The notes under the pieces are model-generated. The model made no database searches and was not told the origin of the DNA. It saw nothing but the letters and a program-made list of their open reading frames with translations. A stretch of 20,924 bases of DNA. Source: an uncultured Porphyromonadaceae bacterium (lineage in GTDB: Bacteria > Bacteroidota > Bacteroidia > Bacteroidales > Muribaculaceae). This document shows positions 1 through 8,903 of this stretch, in pieces. Position 1 is the first letter of the stretch, and the number at the start of each line of letters is the position of its first letter. A program made the translations under genes and the position numbers. The DNA is taken from contig URTA01000045.1 in NCBI GenBank assembly GCA_900550645.1, positions 1 through 20,924 on the forward strand. The letters run 5' to 3'.

Positions 1-37
1 GGGCGCGGGTTGGGGACTTTTGCGCCTTCGTCAAATC

Positions 38-1231
38 TTAAATGAAAGAGCCGTGGCGGTCGCCGGTAAAGGCGAAGTGGGCAGGAATGTCGCCGGTGCG
101 GACACGCCATTTGTATTCTCCCTCGGGTGTATAGCAGTAGAGGTAGCCCGGGTTGACGTATGTCCGTGCATCTGTGATGAATATTTCGTGCGTTTCAGGG
201 TTGACGGCGATGCCGTATGGCTTGCGCAACTGTGTTTCAGAGCCGTCGGTTATAATGCCTTGGCGTGTCACTTCTCCTGTCTCCGTGTCGATTATTGCGC
301 TTCCCACATAGTCTTTGGTCGCGTCTCCGTAGTTGAATGTTGATGAGACTACGTACAGGAGGTCATCGCACAGAGCCATTGAGTTGGCCGGTATGTCTAA
401 GGCATGTTCGATTCGCTGTTTGCGGGTGTCGTAGCAGTATATGCGCGGCGGCGTGTTGTAGTAGTCGCCTCGGGAGGAAATCCACAGCCGCCCACGGCGG
501 TCAGCGACGATGCCGTCCAGGTTGATTGCGATTTCGATGCGCCGTTCTTCGCGGAATGTTGCGAGGTCTATCACCGACAGCGTGTTCTCGTAGTTCGGCA
601 CGGTGTATCCGCCGGAGTTGCATACGTATATCTTGCCGTTCACTATCTCAAGCCCGTCAGGCTGAAATCCGACAATGCAGCGGTCTTCGACCTCGAGGGT
701 GGCAAGGTTCACCTTTGCCACATACCCCTTCTGCTTGTAGTCTGGGTCAATGACCACAGGCCCGGCGTATGAGGTGACGTATGCGTATTCGCTGTCAAAC
801 TTTATGCTGCGGCAGTTTGGTATTTCGACCTGCCCGATGCGTCGTGCTGTCGCCGCGTCCATGACTTCGACCTTGTTTGAGCAGTTGACGACGGCATACA
901 GGCGCGAGCCGTAGACGGCAATGTCGTTGCCCACATCGCCGAGTTCCTTCGGCACGTCCGGGTTGGCTATTCCGTATATGTTTCGGGTGTACACGCCAGT
1001 GGAATAGTCGAAATAGTCGAGAGTGCATTTGTTGGAACCCATGTTGCCCTCGTTGAGCAGGTAGAAGCCTGTCACTGATGTGTATTCAGGTGTTGTAACT
1101 GGCACTTCCTCGGGGATGAATATGATATCGTCCTCGCGGCAGGACTGCAGGCCGAAGGCGGCAGCGGCAGTTGCCGCAACTATCGCGAGGCGCATGGATT
1201 TGCGCAATAGGTGTCCTGCAAATGCGGTCAT
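38..1231 (-). CDS. btuG: BtuG-like surface lipoprotein (YncE/DUF5074-type beta-propeller)
   Basis: This 397-residue protein is predicted to sit on the cell surface and capture cobalamin for the BtuB-like receptor encoded just upstream. The N-terminus is a lipoprotein signal with lipobox LQSC at residues 28-31. The residues after Cys31 are R-E-D-D, which fit the Bacteroidetes surface-export signal. The rest reads as repeated propeller blades (for example LYAVVNCSNKVEVMD and GYVAKVNLATLEV) and closely resembles the BtuG family as I remember it (LNEGNMGSNK, PKELGDVGND, RTGDIPAHF). The start is the ATG in a 4-base ATGA overlap with the btuB stop, so the two are probably translationally coupled. 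A second Met at residue 13 is an alternative start. The family call is confident. B12 as the ligand is inferred from family and neighbour. Confidence 0.85.
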   Translation of the reverse strand: MTAFAGHLLRKSMRLAIVAATAAAAFGLQSCREDDIIFIPEEVPVTTPEYTSVTGFYLLNEGNMGSNKCTLDYFDYSTGVYTRNIYGIANPDVPKELGDVGNDIAVYGSRLYAVVNCSNKVEVMDAATARRIGQVEIPNCRSIKFDSEYAYVTSYAGPVVIDPDYKQKGYVAKVNLATLEVEDRCIVGFQPDGLEIVNGKIYVCNSGGYTVPNYENTLSVIDLATFREERRIEIAINLDGIVADRRGRLWISSRGDYYNTPPRIYCYDTRKQRIEHALDIPANSMALCDDLLYVVSSTFNYGDATKDYVGSAIIDTETGEVTRQGIITDGSETQLRKPYGIAVNPETHEIFITDARTYVNPGYLYCYTPEGEYKWRVRTGDIPAHFAFTGDRHGSFI

Positions 1232-2382
1232 AGGTCAAACTGGAATATAAGTCGGAAATTGCGTCCTGGCATAGGGTAGTTCATGATAACTTCATACTGC
1301 TGGTTGAACAGGTTGTTCACTTCGAGTGTCGTTTTCAGTCGTGTCCGCCCGAGCGGCTGCAGCCAGCTCGCTGACAAATCGTGTGTGTACCACGGCTGGA
1401 CGCGGTTTTGGAGTATGTTGCTCGAGTTCTCGTACCGCTCTCCGACATAGATGAAGCTGTAGTTGAGGTCGAGCCTGCGCCAAGAGCCGCCCACGACAGC
1501 CGAGCCGCTGTGGCGGGGTATGTAGGCTATCTGCCCACGGTAAGTGCCGGCACGCCCGTCGTTGTCAGTCGGGTCTGTGTAGTCGCGAGCCATCTGCCAT
1601 GTGTAGTTTAGGCGGCCTCGCAGGGTTATGCCAGCCGGGAGCGAAGCTGTGGCAGAGGCGGTCACGTCAAGTCCGAGGACACGCACGCGGCCGATGTTCA
1701 TCATCATCCAGCGGTATTGTCCCGTGCCTTTGGGAACGGCGATTATCTTGTCCGAGATGCGGTTGTGGTAGAGGTCGGCTGTTATGTCGAGCGACTGCAG
1801 CCATGACTCTGCCGGGGCGAGGTGCTCGATGATGCCGATGTTGTATTGCGTGACGTATTCGGGGCGCAGTGAGGCGTTGCCTATGTCTGTATAATACAGG
1901 TCGTTGAATGTCGGCATGCGGAATATCCGCTTGTAGAACGCCCGCAGTGACAGCCCGGTATTCCCGGGAATGTCCCATGACGCGAACACCGCCGGTGTGA
2001 ACCGCGCCAGCGACGACTGTCTGCGGCTGCTGTATCCCACTCCGTCGGTGACTGTGTATCTGTCCCATACGAATGTTCCCAGCACGCTTGCCTGCGCCTT
2101 GAACGCGCCGCGCCTCCAGGCAGTGGCAGCTGCAGTGAGGAGCGTGTGGCGGGTAGGGTAGGCAAAGTTCACCATTGACGAGCTGAGGTGATTCCATTGC
2201 CAGTCAACGGACACATCGGCATCCCAGCCGCGCATTATCGAGAAGCGGTTTGCCGTTGATACGTATGCCTCGTCTTGGTGGAATGTATTGTCTATATACA
2301 TCAGTGTCGTGTCCGGGTTGAGGTAACGCATATAGTCACGTGCGTATTTTGCGTTGACCATAAGCGAGTAGCGGTCGGACAT
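1228..2382 (-). CDS. C-terminal part of the interrupted BtuB-like receptor (barrel strands)
   Basis: This 384-residue frame starts at the first ATG after the premature TGA, 60 bases downstream and in the same frame. It holds only barrel strands (for example RAFYKRIFRMPTFNDLYYTDIGN and the C-terminal FRLIFQFDL) and has no signal peptide. As a separate protein it could not be exported, so it is best read as the rest of btuB. If ribosomes re-initiate here, they would keep the overlapping downstream btuG coupled to translation. Confidence 0.6.
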   Translation of the reverse strand: MSDRYSLMVNAKYARDYMRYLNPDTTLMYIDNTFHQDEAYVSTANRFSIMRGWDADVSVDWQWNHLSSSMVNFAYPTRHTLLTAAATAWRRGAFKAQASVLGTFVWDRYTVTDGVGYSSRRQSSLARFTPAVFASWDIPGNTGLSLRAFYKRIFRMPTFNDLYYTDIGNASLRPEYVTQYNIGIIEHLAPAESWLQSLDITADLYHNRISDKIIAVPKGTGQYRWMMMNIGRVRVLGLDVTASATASLPAGITLRGRLNYTWQMARDYTDPTDNDGRAGTYRGQIAYIPRHSGSAVVGGSWRRLDLNYSFIYVGERYENSSNILQNRVQPWYTHDLSASWLQPLGRTRLKTTLEVNNLFNQQYEVIMNYPMPGRNFRLIFQFDL

Positions 2383-2442
2383 GTCGCGTTGCCAAGAGCC
2401 TTGTACGAAGAAGTTGCGGTCCCATTGGCGTTGCGAGCTTTT

Positions 2443-3315
2443 TCACACGTTGTTGACTATTGCGCCGGGGATGCCTTTGCTCGAGTCATAGTAATATGCT
2501 TTTGCCATCCACCGTCCGCGCTCCGGGCGACCGAACAGCCCGGCCTCGAGGCGGTATGCATGTATGTCGCCGTTGCGGCGCGTTGCTGTGGTGTCCCATG
2601 CCAACGTGCCGTCGCTGAACACTTTGCGGTAGCGGAAGCGGTAACGCCCGGAAGCGTAGGTGAACTCGCCGTTGACAGATGCGCTCACTGTTGGCGAAAG
2701 GCGGTACTCCATTCTCACAGACGGGTTCTGAAGTCCGAAAGAGCCGGTGCGGTATGTCACGTTAACGTTAGTGCGCTTGCCTGCTTCGAAGCGCGGGTAG
2801 CGTGTGCGCAGGTATATTGACCCGGCCGAGCCGAAGTCCTTGGCACTTTGGAACACCTCGCTCTTCTGCCCGTTGTACATCGATATCTCCTCGATGTTGT
2901 CGAGCGAGAACTTGCCCAGGTCTATTTGTCCGTTCTGCGCATTGCCCAGCTGTATGCCGTCATAGAACACGCCGGTATGGTTTGACCCCATGCTGCGCAT
3001 ATCCACCGTCTTGACATCGCCCACACCGCCGTAGTCCTTGATTTGCACGCCGGAAAAATAACGTATTGCGTCCGCGACATTGTGGCTGTTTAGCCTTTCG
3101 AGCTGCTCGCCGTCGAGTTTCTGTGCCGGTATCACGCTGCCGTAAGGGTCTCGGCTCGCGGTCACTGTCACCTCGCCGAGTGTGGTGGTGTCAGCCGGCT
3201 CTGTGCTATATGCCGCGCACGTGCCGGCTATTGCCGACACGAAAACCGATGTTGCGAGGCGTAAAAGCTGGTTGTTGTGCATCGTGTTGCAATGGCGGTG
3301 TCTGCGCAGTGTCAC
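2443..3315 (-). CDS. N-terminal part of the interrupted BtuB-like receptor (signal peptide, plug, first barrel strands)
   Basis: This 290-residue reading frame ends at the premature TGA. It contains the export signal (hydrophobic stretch around LATSVFVSAIAGTCAA), the TonB plug and roughly the first third of the barrel. If termination is efficient, the product would be an incomplete barrel that probably cannot insert in the outer membrane. The annotated start is GTG, overlapping the DUF3078 stop codon. ATG at 3282 gives a more conventional signal peptide (MHNNQLLRLATSVF). Confidence 0.7.
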   Translation of the reverse strand: MTLRRHRHCNTMHNNQLLRLATSVFVSAIAGTCAAYSTEPADTTTLGEVTVTASRDPYGSVIPAQKLDGEQLERLNSHNVADAIRYFSGVQIKDYGGVGDVKTVDMRSMGSNHTGVFYDGIQLGNAQNGQIDLGKFSLDNIEEISMYNGQKSEVFQSAKDFGSAGSIYLRTRYPRFEAGKRTNVNVTYRTGSFGLQNPSVRMEYRLSPTVSASVNGEFTYASGRYRFRYRKVFSDGTLAWDTTATRRNGDIHAYRLEAGLFGRPERGRWMAKAYYYDSSKGIPGAIVNNV

Positions 3316-4766
3316 TTTGTGGAGAATGAGTAGGCGAAGCCGAAGCTCAGTATCTCCTTGAGCATCCAGTGCCGCCAGCCGGGTATGTTGGCGTTGCCGG
3401 CGGTGTCGTATCGCAGGTGGGCGTAAATCTGTGTGGAGAGGAAGCGGTTGATGGTAAACGTCAGTGTGTTTTCCCAGTCGTGCGAGTAGTTCTCGTAGTC
3501 AGTAAACACAAACAGCCGCGAGCGGTACGAAATGTTGGAGGTTATCACCCAGTCGAGTGTCAGCTCCGAGCTGCTGCCGACTTCGTTGAGGATGCGCTTG
3601 CCGTCAGTGATGCCGAACTGTGTTGCATCAACTTTGTGGTTTAAGCACATTTTCATGTTGTACGACAGCGGTGATAGTGCAGCCTTGAACTTCAGCGTGT
3701 TGTGTCGTCCTGTGGTGGAATATGTCATACCGGCGCCGACATTCAGCTCTGCCGGCGAGAGGAAAGCCGCCGTGCGCGTCTCGCTGTCAGCCGGATAGCT
3801 GTTGAGTGTCTGCGTCTTGAACTGCGCCGTGAGCGAGTAGTACCACTTTTTGCGGGCCTTGATGCCGAAGTTCATGTTCCATTGCAGCAGGTCTTCGGTT
3901 ATGGAATATTTGTGGTACTTGTCCTGCGACGTGGAGTTCAGCCCGAGCTTGTAGCTTACGGTGTTCTCAAACAGCAGGTTGGGGTGGTATGCCTGGTTCA
4001 GCTTGACGTTCCAGTAGAAGTTGACCAGCAGCGCGAGGTGGTCGTTGCCGCCCTGGTACCAGTTTTTCGAGATGAAGGCTTGCGAGAACTGCACTCCTCC
4101 GTTGAGGACGTGCAGCCAGTGTATCTTGTCAATCTTGCGCTTGGACAGCGTGATGTTTTCCACATCCACCTGCGGCAGCCGCAAACGGCTAATGTAAGCG
4201 TCGAAGCTGTAATCCTCCGGCGGCAGCTCCGGCAGTCCGGGCAGCAGCCATGCCCCGTATTCTATCGCCGCAGTGTTCTGCACCATGTACAGTTGCCGTA
4301 TCCATGCCCCTTGCTGGGAGAGCTGTATGGCGTTGGTCAGGTCGCGTGACAGTTCCAGCGCGGGTTTAGGTGCGGTATAGGTCGGTTCGCCGTCGGTGGA
4401 AATGTACGGGGCAGTGTAGCGCAGCACCGTGTCAACCTGTATATTGCGCTCTTGCGGCTGCATATATCCGCTGAAGATGAGCGGGGCTTGAAACGGGTTG
4501 CATACCGGGAGTTTGATCTCTATGGAGTCCATTGCAGCCATTATCTCTGCCGGCTCGCGGACACGCATAGGGTCGTTGTGCCGGAAGCCTTCAAAGTCCT
4601 CGTCTTCCAGATATGGGTATGACCCTGGGTTGCGGTGCAGGTGTCTGTCGTGCGTGTAGCGCGGCATCCGTGACGGACGGCGAGCCATGACATCGGCACT
4701 GCCAGTCGCTGCCGCGAGGGCAAGGGCAAGCAGTGCTGTCAGATGTGGGCGAAACCCTGTAATCAT
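3312..4766 (-). CDS. DUF3078 domain outer-membrane protein
   Basis: This 484-residue protein is probably a beta-barrel of the outer membrane. It has an N-terminal signal sequence (hydrophobic run LTALLALALAAATGSADVMA) and a proline- and arginine-rich spacer. The C-terminal half contains the DUF3078 signature (NGGVQFSQAFISKNWYQGGNDH), followed by alternating amphipathic strands ending in FGFAYSFSTK. The function of DUF3078 proteins is not known. The frame can be extended one codon to a GTG at 4769, but the next codon is ATG at 4764-4766 and is preferred. It lies 44 bases after the protease gene and overlaps the btuB GTG start by 4 bases, so it is part of the parE-to-btuG unit. The family is confident, and the barrel topology is inferred from strand pattern. 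Confidence 0.85.
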   Translation of the reverse strand: MITGFRPHLTALLALALAAATGSADVMARRPSRMPRYTHDRHLHRNPGSYPYLEDEDFEGFRHNDPMRVREPAEIMAAMDSIEIKLPVCNPFQAPLIFSGYMQPQERNIQVDTVLRYTAPYISTDGEPTYTAPKPALELSRDLTNAIQLSQQGAWIRQLYMVQNTAAIEYGAWLLPGLPELPPEDYSFDAYISRLRLPQVDVENITLSKRKIDKIHWLHVLNGGVQFSQAFISKNWYQGGNDHLALLVNFYWNVKLNQAYHPNLLFENTVSYKLGLNSTSQDKYHKYSITEDLLQWNMNFGIKARKKWYYSLTAQFKTQTLNSYPADSETRTAAFLSPAELNVGAGMTYSTTGRHNTLKFKAALSPLSYNMKMCLNHKVDATQFGITDGKRILNEVGSSSELTLDWVITSNISYRSRLFVFTDYENYSHDWENTLTFTINRFLSTQIYAHLRYDTAGNANIPGWRHWMLKEILSFGFAYSFSTK

Positions 4767-4810
4767 CACTGATAGATTGATATTATGTCGTTTCGGTAAT
4801 TACTGGCGTG

Positions 4811-6421
4811 TCAGTGAGCTGACGGCGGCAATATGGTGTCGTAGTCGTCGCTGTTGATGACACGCAGAGCCTCGCGGAATATGGGGTCGTATGCGTTGTA
4901 GACCTTGAAATATGTTTCCTGAGTGAATGTGTCACGGCCGATTAGAGCCTTGATTATCATTTTGAACAGGTCCAATGACTGCGCTTCCTGCTCTGCATTG
5001 TATTCCACTTTCTCCTGCTCTGCCATGGTGCGCAGGTCGGCTATCATGCCGTCGCTGACCTCAAACGTGCGCACGAAGTCATCGTCGTTGCGGTATTTCT
5101 TCTTGATGTCCTTGCGGTACTTGTCTACATAGTTGACCACATAGCGGTTCAGCACTCCCTTGGCGACCACGTTGCGGTAATACTTGGTGTAAGCCATGGT
5201 GTCGAGAGCCACGAAACGGTCAGGGGAGATGCCTCCGCCTCCGTATACCGGACGGTGCAGCCGCAGTGTGCTGACACGCAGCGAGTCAACCTGTTTGACG
5301 GAGTCGGCGTGCATCAGCTCGCCGCTGTTTAGGCGGTCGAGTATGTCTTGCGCGTACTTGCTGCTGTTTCCCTTGTCGTAAGGCTTCTGTATGTAGCGGC
5401 CGGTGGGGGTGTAGTAGTGGGCTACGGTCAGGCGCATCATCGAGCCGTCGGGGAAGGGTATGGGACGCTGCACGAGGCCTTTGCCGAATGTGCGGCGGCC
5501 TACGATTACGCCTCGGTCCCAGTCCTGTATCGCACCGGAGGCTATTTCGGCTGCCGATGCGGAGTATTGGTTGACCATTACCACCAGGCGGCCGTCGGCA
5601 AACAGCGGCTTCTTCCCCTTGGGGTACGCTTTCAGTTCGTAGCGTGGTGAGTTGCGCCCCTCGGTATAGACCACCATTGACCCCGGTGCGAGGAACTCGC
5701 CGAGCATGTCGGGAGCGGCGTTCAGGTAGCCGCCGCCGTTGTCCACCAGATCGAGAATAAGCTGCTGCATGCCCTGTTTCTGCAACTTGGATATGGCCTC
5801 GCGCATCTCTTTTGGGGTGTCTTCCGCAAACTTGTTCAGGCGGATGAAGCCGGTCTTGCTGTCAACCATGTATGCGGCATCCACGCTGTTGATGGGTATG
5901 TCGTCGCGTGTTATCTTGAACTGCACTGTGTCTGAAGTGCCGGCTTCTCGGCGCAGCACGGTGACGTTTACATGTGTGCCTTTCGGCCCGCGCAGCTTGT
6001 GCTGTATGTCGCGAGTGGAGATTTTCACGCCGGCTATCACCGAGTCGTTGACAGATATGATGCGGTCGCCGGCACGCATGCCCACTTTCTCGGCCGGGCC
6101 TCCGGCAACGGTGGATAGGACATACAGCGTGTCGTTGTTCATGTTGTACATTATCCCCACGCCGCTGAACTTGCCGTTGAGCGGCTCGTTGAGTGCGCGT
6201 GTCTCCTCGGCGGTGGAGTAGGAGGAGTGCGGGTCGAGCTCGTTGAGCATGCCGCGTATGGCATCCTCCACGACCTTGTCCTCGTTGACTGTATCGACAT
6301 ACAGCTGCGCGATAGCGGCTTCCGCCATGCGCAGCTTGGTGTTGGCGTTATGTTGTCCCACGGACACCAGCGTGCCCAAAGCCGCGATTGCGGCAACCGG
6401 GAATATCAGCTTTCTTTTCAT
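4811..6421 (-). CDS. S41 family C-terminal processing peptidase (PDZ protease)
   Basis: This 536-residue serine protease of the Ctp/Prc type is anchored or exported by an N-terminal hydrophobic segment (residues 5-21) and acts in the periplasm. A PDZ domain covers about residues 78-170 (GVGIMYN through PKGTHVNVTVLRR). The S41 catalytic core follows. Ser289 in SASAAE is the predicted nucleophile, and Lys314 in FGKG lies 25 residues later, the same spacing as in CtpA. A C-terminal region of about 180 residues with no domain I recognise follows. The motif usually read as LDLRxNGGG is LDLVDNGGG here. Members trim or degrade proteins from exposed C-termini, but the substrate here is unknown. It lies 65 bases after coaD in the same direction. 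Confidence 0.92.
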   Translation of the reverse strand: MKRKLIFPVAAIAALGTLVSVGQHNANTKLRMAEAAIAQLYVDTVNEDKVVEDAIRGMLNELDPHSSYSTAEETRALNEPLNGKFSGVGIMYNMNNDTLYVLSTVAGGPAEKVGMRAGDRIISVNDSVIAGVKISTRDIQHKLRGPKGTHVNVTVLRREAGTSDTVQFKITRDDIPINSVDAAYMVDSKTGFIRLNKFAEDTPKEMREAISKLQKQGMQQLILDLVDNGGGYLNAAPDMLGEFLAPGSMVVYTEGRNSPRYELKAYPKGKKPLFADGRLVVMVNQYSASAAEIASGAIQDWDRGVIVGRRTFGKGLVQRPIPFPDGSMMRLTVAHYYTPTGRYIQKPYDKGNSSKYAQDILDRLNSGELMHADSVKQVDSLRVSTLRLHRPVYGGGGISPDRFVALDTMAYTKYYRNVVAKGVLNRYVVNYVDKYRKDIKKKYRNDDDFVRTFEVSDGMIADLRTMAEQEKVEYNAEQEAQSLDLFKMIIKALIGRDTFTQETYFKVYNAYDPIFREALRVINSDDYDTILPPSAH

Positions 6422-6486
6422 ATATCGGGTTGTGTCTGTTTTTCGGTTAGAGTGTGTAGTGCCGCTGTCAGTTTAACGTGGGCGCG

Positions 6487-6930
6487 TCATTTGCGGGGGA
6501 GGAACTGCGACACGTCGTATCCGTGGTGTTCCAGCTCTGCCACCATCGAGCTTGAGACGAATGACAGCGAGGGGTCGGCAAACAGCAGCACCGTCTCGAT
6601 GCCGAACAGGCGGCGGTTTACCTCTGCTATCGCTTTCTCGTATTCGAAATCGCGTGTGTCGCGCACTCCGCGAATCAGGCAGCACGCGCCGGCATCGGCT
6701 GCGGCAGTTGCCGTCAGCCCGGTATAGGGGACTACCGACACGCGGCTGTCGCCCTCGTATATCCTCTCGATAGCGGCTATCCGCTCCGGCAGGCTTCTGC
6801 GCCCGGCCTTGTGCTCGTTGTAGCCTATGCCTATCACCAGGCGGTCGAACATCGCCAACGCCCGGTCGGCTATATCCTTGTGTCCCAGGGTGAACGGGTC
6901 AAAGCTCCCGGCAAAGAATGTAGTTCTCAT
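6487..6930 (-). CDS. coaD: Pantetheine-phosphate adenylyltransferase (coenzyme A biosynthesis)
   Basis: CoaD joins 4'-phosphopantetheine and ATP to give dephospho-CoA, the penultimate step of coenzyme A synthesis in the cytoplasm. The 147-residue protein opens with the nucleotidyltransferase signature GSFDPFTLGHKDI, including the T/HxGH-type TLGH motif. It contains LIRGVRDTRDFEYE for substrate binding and ends with SSSMVAELEHHGYDVSQFLP, equivalent to the usual ISSTxIRE segment. It is slightly shorter than most relatives (about 155-165). The frame is open far upstream into parE, but the start at ATG 6930 gives the correct N-terminus and a 4-base ATGA overlap with the parE stop, implying coupled translation. 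Confidence 0.95.
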   Translation of the reverse strand: MRTTFFAGSFDPFTLGHKDIADRALAMFDRLVIGIGYNEHKAGRRSLPERIAAIERIYEGDSRVSVVPYTGLTATAAADAGACCLIRGVRDTRDFEYEKAIAEVNRRLFGIETVLLFADPSLSFVSSSMVAELEHHGYDVSQFLPRK

Positions 6931-8903
6931 AGTTCTGTATCGTCCTCGACTATAAGGTTGTCGATTATGAAATTCTGCCGTGTCATGGTGTTTGTTCCCA
7001 TGTAGAACTCGAGCAGGTCGGCTATCGTATGGTCCTTTTTCAGCGAGATGTTCTCGTCGAGCAGCACGGGGTCGAGCCTCATGTTCGGGCCGATGAACTC
7101 GGCAAACTCGTTGTCGTTGATTTCGCCCAGGCCCTTGAATCGTGTGATTTCGGCATTGTTGCCAAACTTCTCGATTGCTGCGACGCGCTCCTCGTCGGTA
7201 TAGCAATAGATAGTGTCCTTGCCCTCGTCTGTGGCGGCACGCTTGCGCTTTCCTCCTGCGCGGCGCGTGCTTTTCTTGTCGCGCACGCGGAACAGCGGTG
7301 TCTGCAATATGTAGACATGCCCCTCCTTGATGAGGTCGGGAAAGAACATGAGGAAGAATGTGGTGATGAGCAGACGTATGTGCATGCCGTCCACATCGGC
7401 ATCGGTGGCGATGATAACCTTGTTGTAGCGCAGCCCGTCGATGCCGCCCTCGATGTTGAGCGCGGCTTGCAGCAGGTTGAACTCGTCGTTCTTGTATACC
7501 ACCTCGCGGGTCTTGCCGTAGGAGTTGAGCGGCTTGCCCCGCAGCGAGAACACGGCTTGTGTCTGCGCGTTGCGCACCTTGGTGATTGTTCCGGAGGCGG
7601 AGTCGCCCTCGGTGATGAATATGGATGTCTCGTCGCGGCGGTCCTCCTTGGCCGACGGCTTGACAGCGTCGTTGTAATGCACGCGGCAGTCACGCAGCTT
7701 GCGGTTGTTCAGGCTCACCTTCTTCGCTTTCTCGCGGGCCAGTTTGGTGACGCCGGCTATCGCCTTGCGCTCCTTCTCGCTTGCAGCAATCTTGGAGAGC
7801 ATGGCTTCTGCCACGTCCGTATTGCGGTGCAGGTAGTCGTCCAGCTCCTTCTTGATGAAATCGCCGATAAACTTGTTGACCGTCACCGGGCTGTCTGGCG
7901 CGATTTCCTTGCTCCCGAGTTTGCGTCTGATTGAGTCCGCGAACACAGGCTCCTGTATGCGGACTGCAATCGCCGCTACAATGCCGTTGCGGATGTAGGA
8001 GAACTCATACCCCTTGCCGGAAAACTCCTTGACGGTGCGGCACAGGTGTTCGCGGAACGCTGTCAGGTGCGTGCCGCCCTGGGTGGTGTGCTGTCCGTTG
8101 ACGAATGAGTAGTATTCCTCGCCGGACTGGTTGGTATGTGTCAGCACCACTTCGATGTCGTCGCCTTGCAGGTGTATGATAGGGTAGAGCGGCTCGGAGG
8201 TCATGTTGTCTGTCAGCAGGTCGAGCAGGCCGTGGCGCGAACAGTACTTCTTGCCGTTGAGGTAGATGCTCAGACCTGCGTTGAGGTAGGTGTAATTTTT
8301 CACCATCGTCTCGATAATGTCCATGCGGTATGCAAATCCACGGAACAGCGTGTCGTCGGGGGTGAACGTCACCCGCGTGCCGTTTTCCTCCGTTGTAGGC
8401 ACAATGCCGCTGTCGCGTGTCAGCTCACCCTTATTGAACTCAATGGTCACTTTCTGGCCGTTGCGCACGCTCTCCACAGTGCAGTCTTCGCTAAGTGCAT
8501 TGACCGCCTTCAGGCCGACGCCGTTCAGGCCGACGGCCTTCTGGAATGTCTTGCTGTCGAATTTTCCGCCGGTGTTGATTTTCGAAGCCACGTCGATCAC
8601 CTTGTCGAGTGGTATGCCGCGTCCGTAGTCGCGCACGGACACGCGCCGGTTATCGCTGATTTCGATTTCGATGCGTTTCCCGGCGCCCATGTTGAACTCG
8701 TCGATGCCGTTGTCTATGACCTCCTTGATGAGTACATATATGCCGTCGTCGGAGTGTGAGCCGTCGCCCAGCTTGCCTATGTACATTCCGGGGCGGCGGC
8801 GTATGTGTTCGTTCCATGCAAGGGTCTTGATGGAGTCACTGCCGTACTCTGCGATACCGTCAGATGCCGGTATGTCGAAAATCTCGTTGTTTTCCTGCGC
8901 CAT
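6927..8903 (-). CDS. parE: DNA topoisomerase IV subunit B (ATPase subunit)
   Basis: This is the ATP-dependent subunit that, with ParC, separates linked daughter chromosomes. The 658 residues show the GHKL ATPase region (RRRPGMYIG at 36-43, EVIDNGIDEF at 61-70, GRGIPLD at 94-100 and GLNGVGLKAVNAL), then a transducer domain. A TOPRIM domain follows with EGDSASG at 432-438 and DADVDG at 501-506, and RFKGLGE occurs near 588-594. A short lysine/arginine-rich insertion lies at about 541-562. Many GyrB proteins have a similar plan. The size and motif wording favour ParE, which is also the usual Bacteroidales annotation. It is the first gene of the unit, about 45 bases downstream of its predicted transcription start. 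Confidence 0.92.
   Translation of the reverse strand: MAQENNEIFDIPASDGIAEYGSDSIKTLAWNEHIRRRPGMYIGKLGDGSHSDDGIYVLIKEVIDNGIDEFNMGAGKRIEIEISDNRRVSVRDYGRGIPLDKVIDVASKINTGGKFDSKTFQKAVGLNGVGLKAVNALSEDCTVESVRNGQKVTIEFNKGELTRDSGIVPTTEENGTRVTFTPDDTLFRGFAYRMDIIETMVKNYTYLNAGLSIYLNGKKYCSRHGLLDLLTDNMTSEPLYPIIHLQGDDIEVVLTHTNQSGEEYYSFVNGQHTTQGGTHLTAFREHLCRTVKEFSGKGYEFSYIRNGIVAAIAVRIQEPVFADSIRRKLGSKEIAPDSPVTVNKFIGDFIKKELDDYLHRNTDVAEAMLSKIAASEKERKAIAGVTKLAREKAKKVSLNNRKLRDCRVHYNDAVKPSAKEDRRDETSIFITEGDSASGTITKVRNAQTQAVFSLRGKPLNSYGKTREVVYKNDEFNLLQAALNIEGGIDGLRYNKVIIATDADVDGMHIRLLITTFFLMFFPDLIKEGHVYILQTPLFRVRDKKSTRRAGGKRKRAATDEGKDTIYCYTDEERVAAIEKFGNNAEITRFKGLGEINDNEFAEFIGPNMRLDPVLLDENISLKKDHTIADLLEFYMGTNTMTRQNFIIDNLIVEDDTEL

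Larger units (their letters stand above)
1228..3315 (-). pseudogene. btuB: BtuB-like TonB-dependent receptor interrupted by one in-frame TGA
   Basis: This is an outer-membrane TonB-dependent receptor of the vitamin B12 (BtuB) type, 695 codons if read through. The N-terminal half carries a signal peptide and plug domain (GEVTVTASRDPYGS, then VDMRSMGSNHTGVFYDGIQLGN). The C-terminal half is a beta-barrel ending in the typical aromatic-rich strand (FRLIFQFDL). A TGA at 2443-2445 falls between GAIVNNV and KSSQRQWDRNFF in one unbroken frame, so nothing else is lost. The position fits a Trp codon (TGG to TGA), judged from context and from recalled family members. Both flanks remain well conserved, so the lesion is either recent or an error in the sequence. 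It has 4-base overlaps with the DUF3078 gene upstream (GTGA) and btuG downstream (ATGA). The start is GTG at 3315, or ATG at 3282 (residue 12). Confidence 0.85.

Noticed and set aside
2443..2445. Selenocysteine or stop-codon reassignment at the btuB TGA
   Set aside because: BtuB-type receptors are not known selenoproteins and no convincing SECIS hairpin is visible after the codon. Several genes here (aspS, coaD junction, DUF3868) use TGA as a normal stop.
6931..7206. N-terminal extension of the coaD frame
   Set aside because: The extra 92 residues are out-of-frame parE sequence rich in Arg and His. The conserved CoaD N-terminus begins exactly at the ATG at 6930.
7029..7934. A 301-codon open frame on the plus strand opposite parE
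   Set aside because: It is antisense to conserved TOPRIM and transducer motifs of ParE and shows no family resemblance, so it is a shadow frame.
8515..8545. Near-repeated bases around 'ttcaggccgacg' as a short tandem repeat
   Set aside because: They encode the conserved GLNGVGLKAV ATP-lid motif of ParE, so the similarity reflects the protein sequence.
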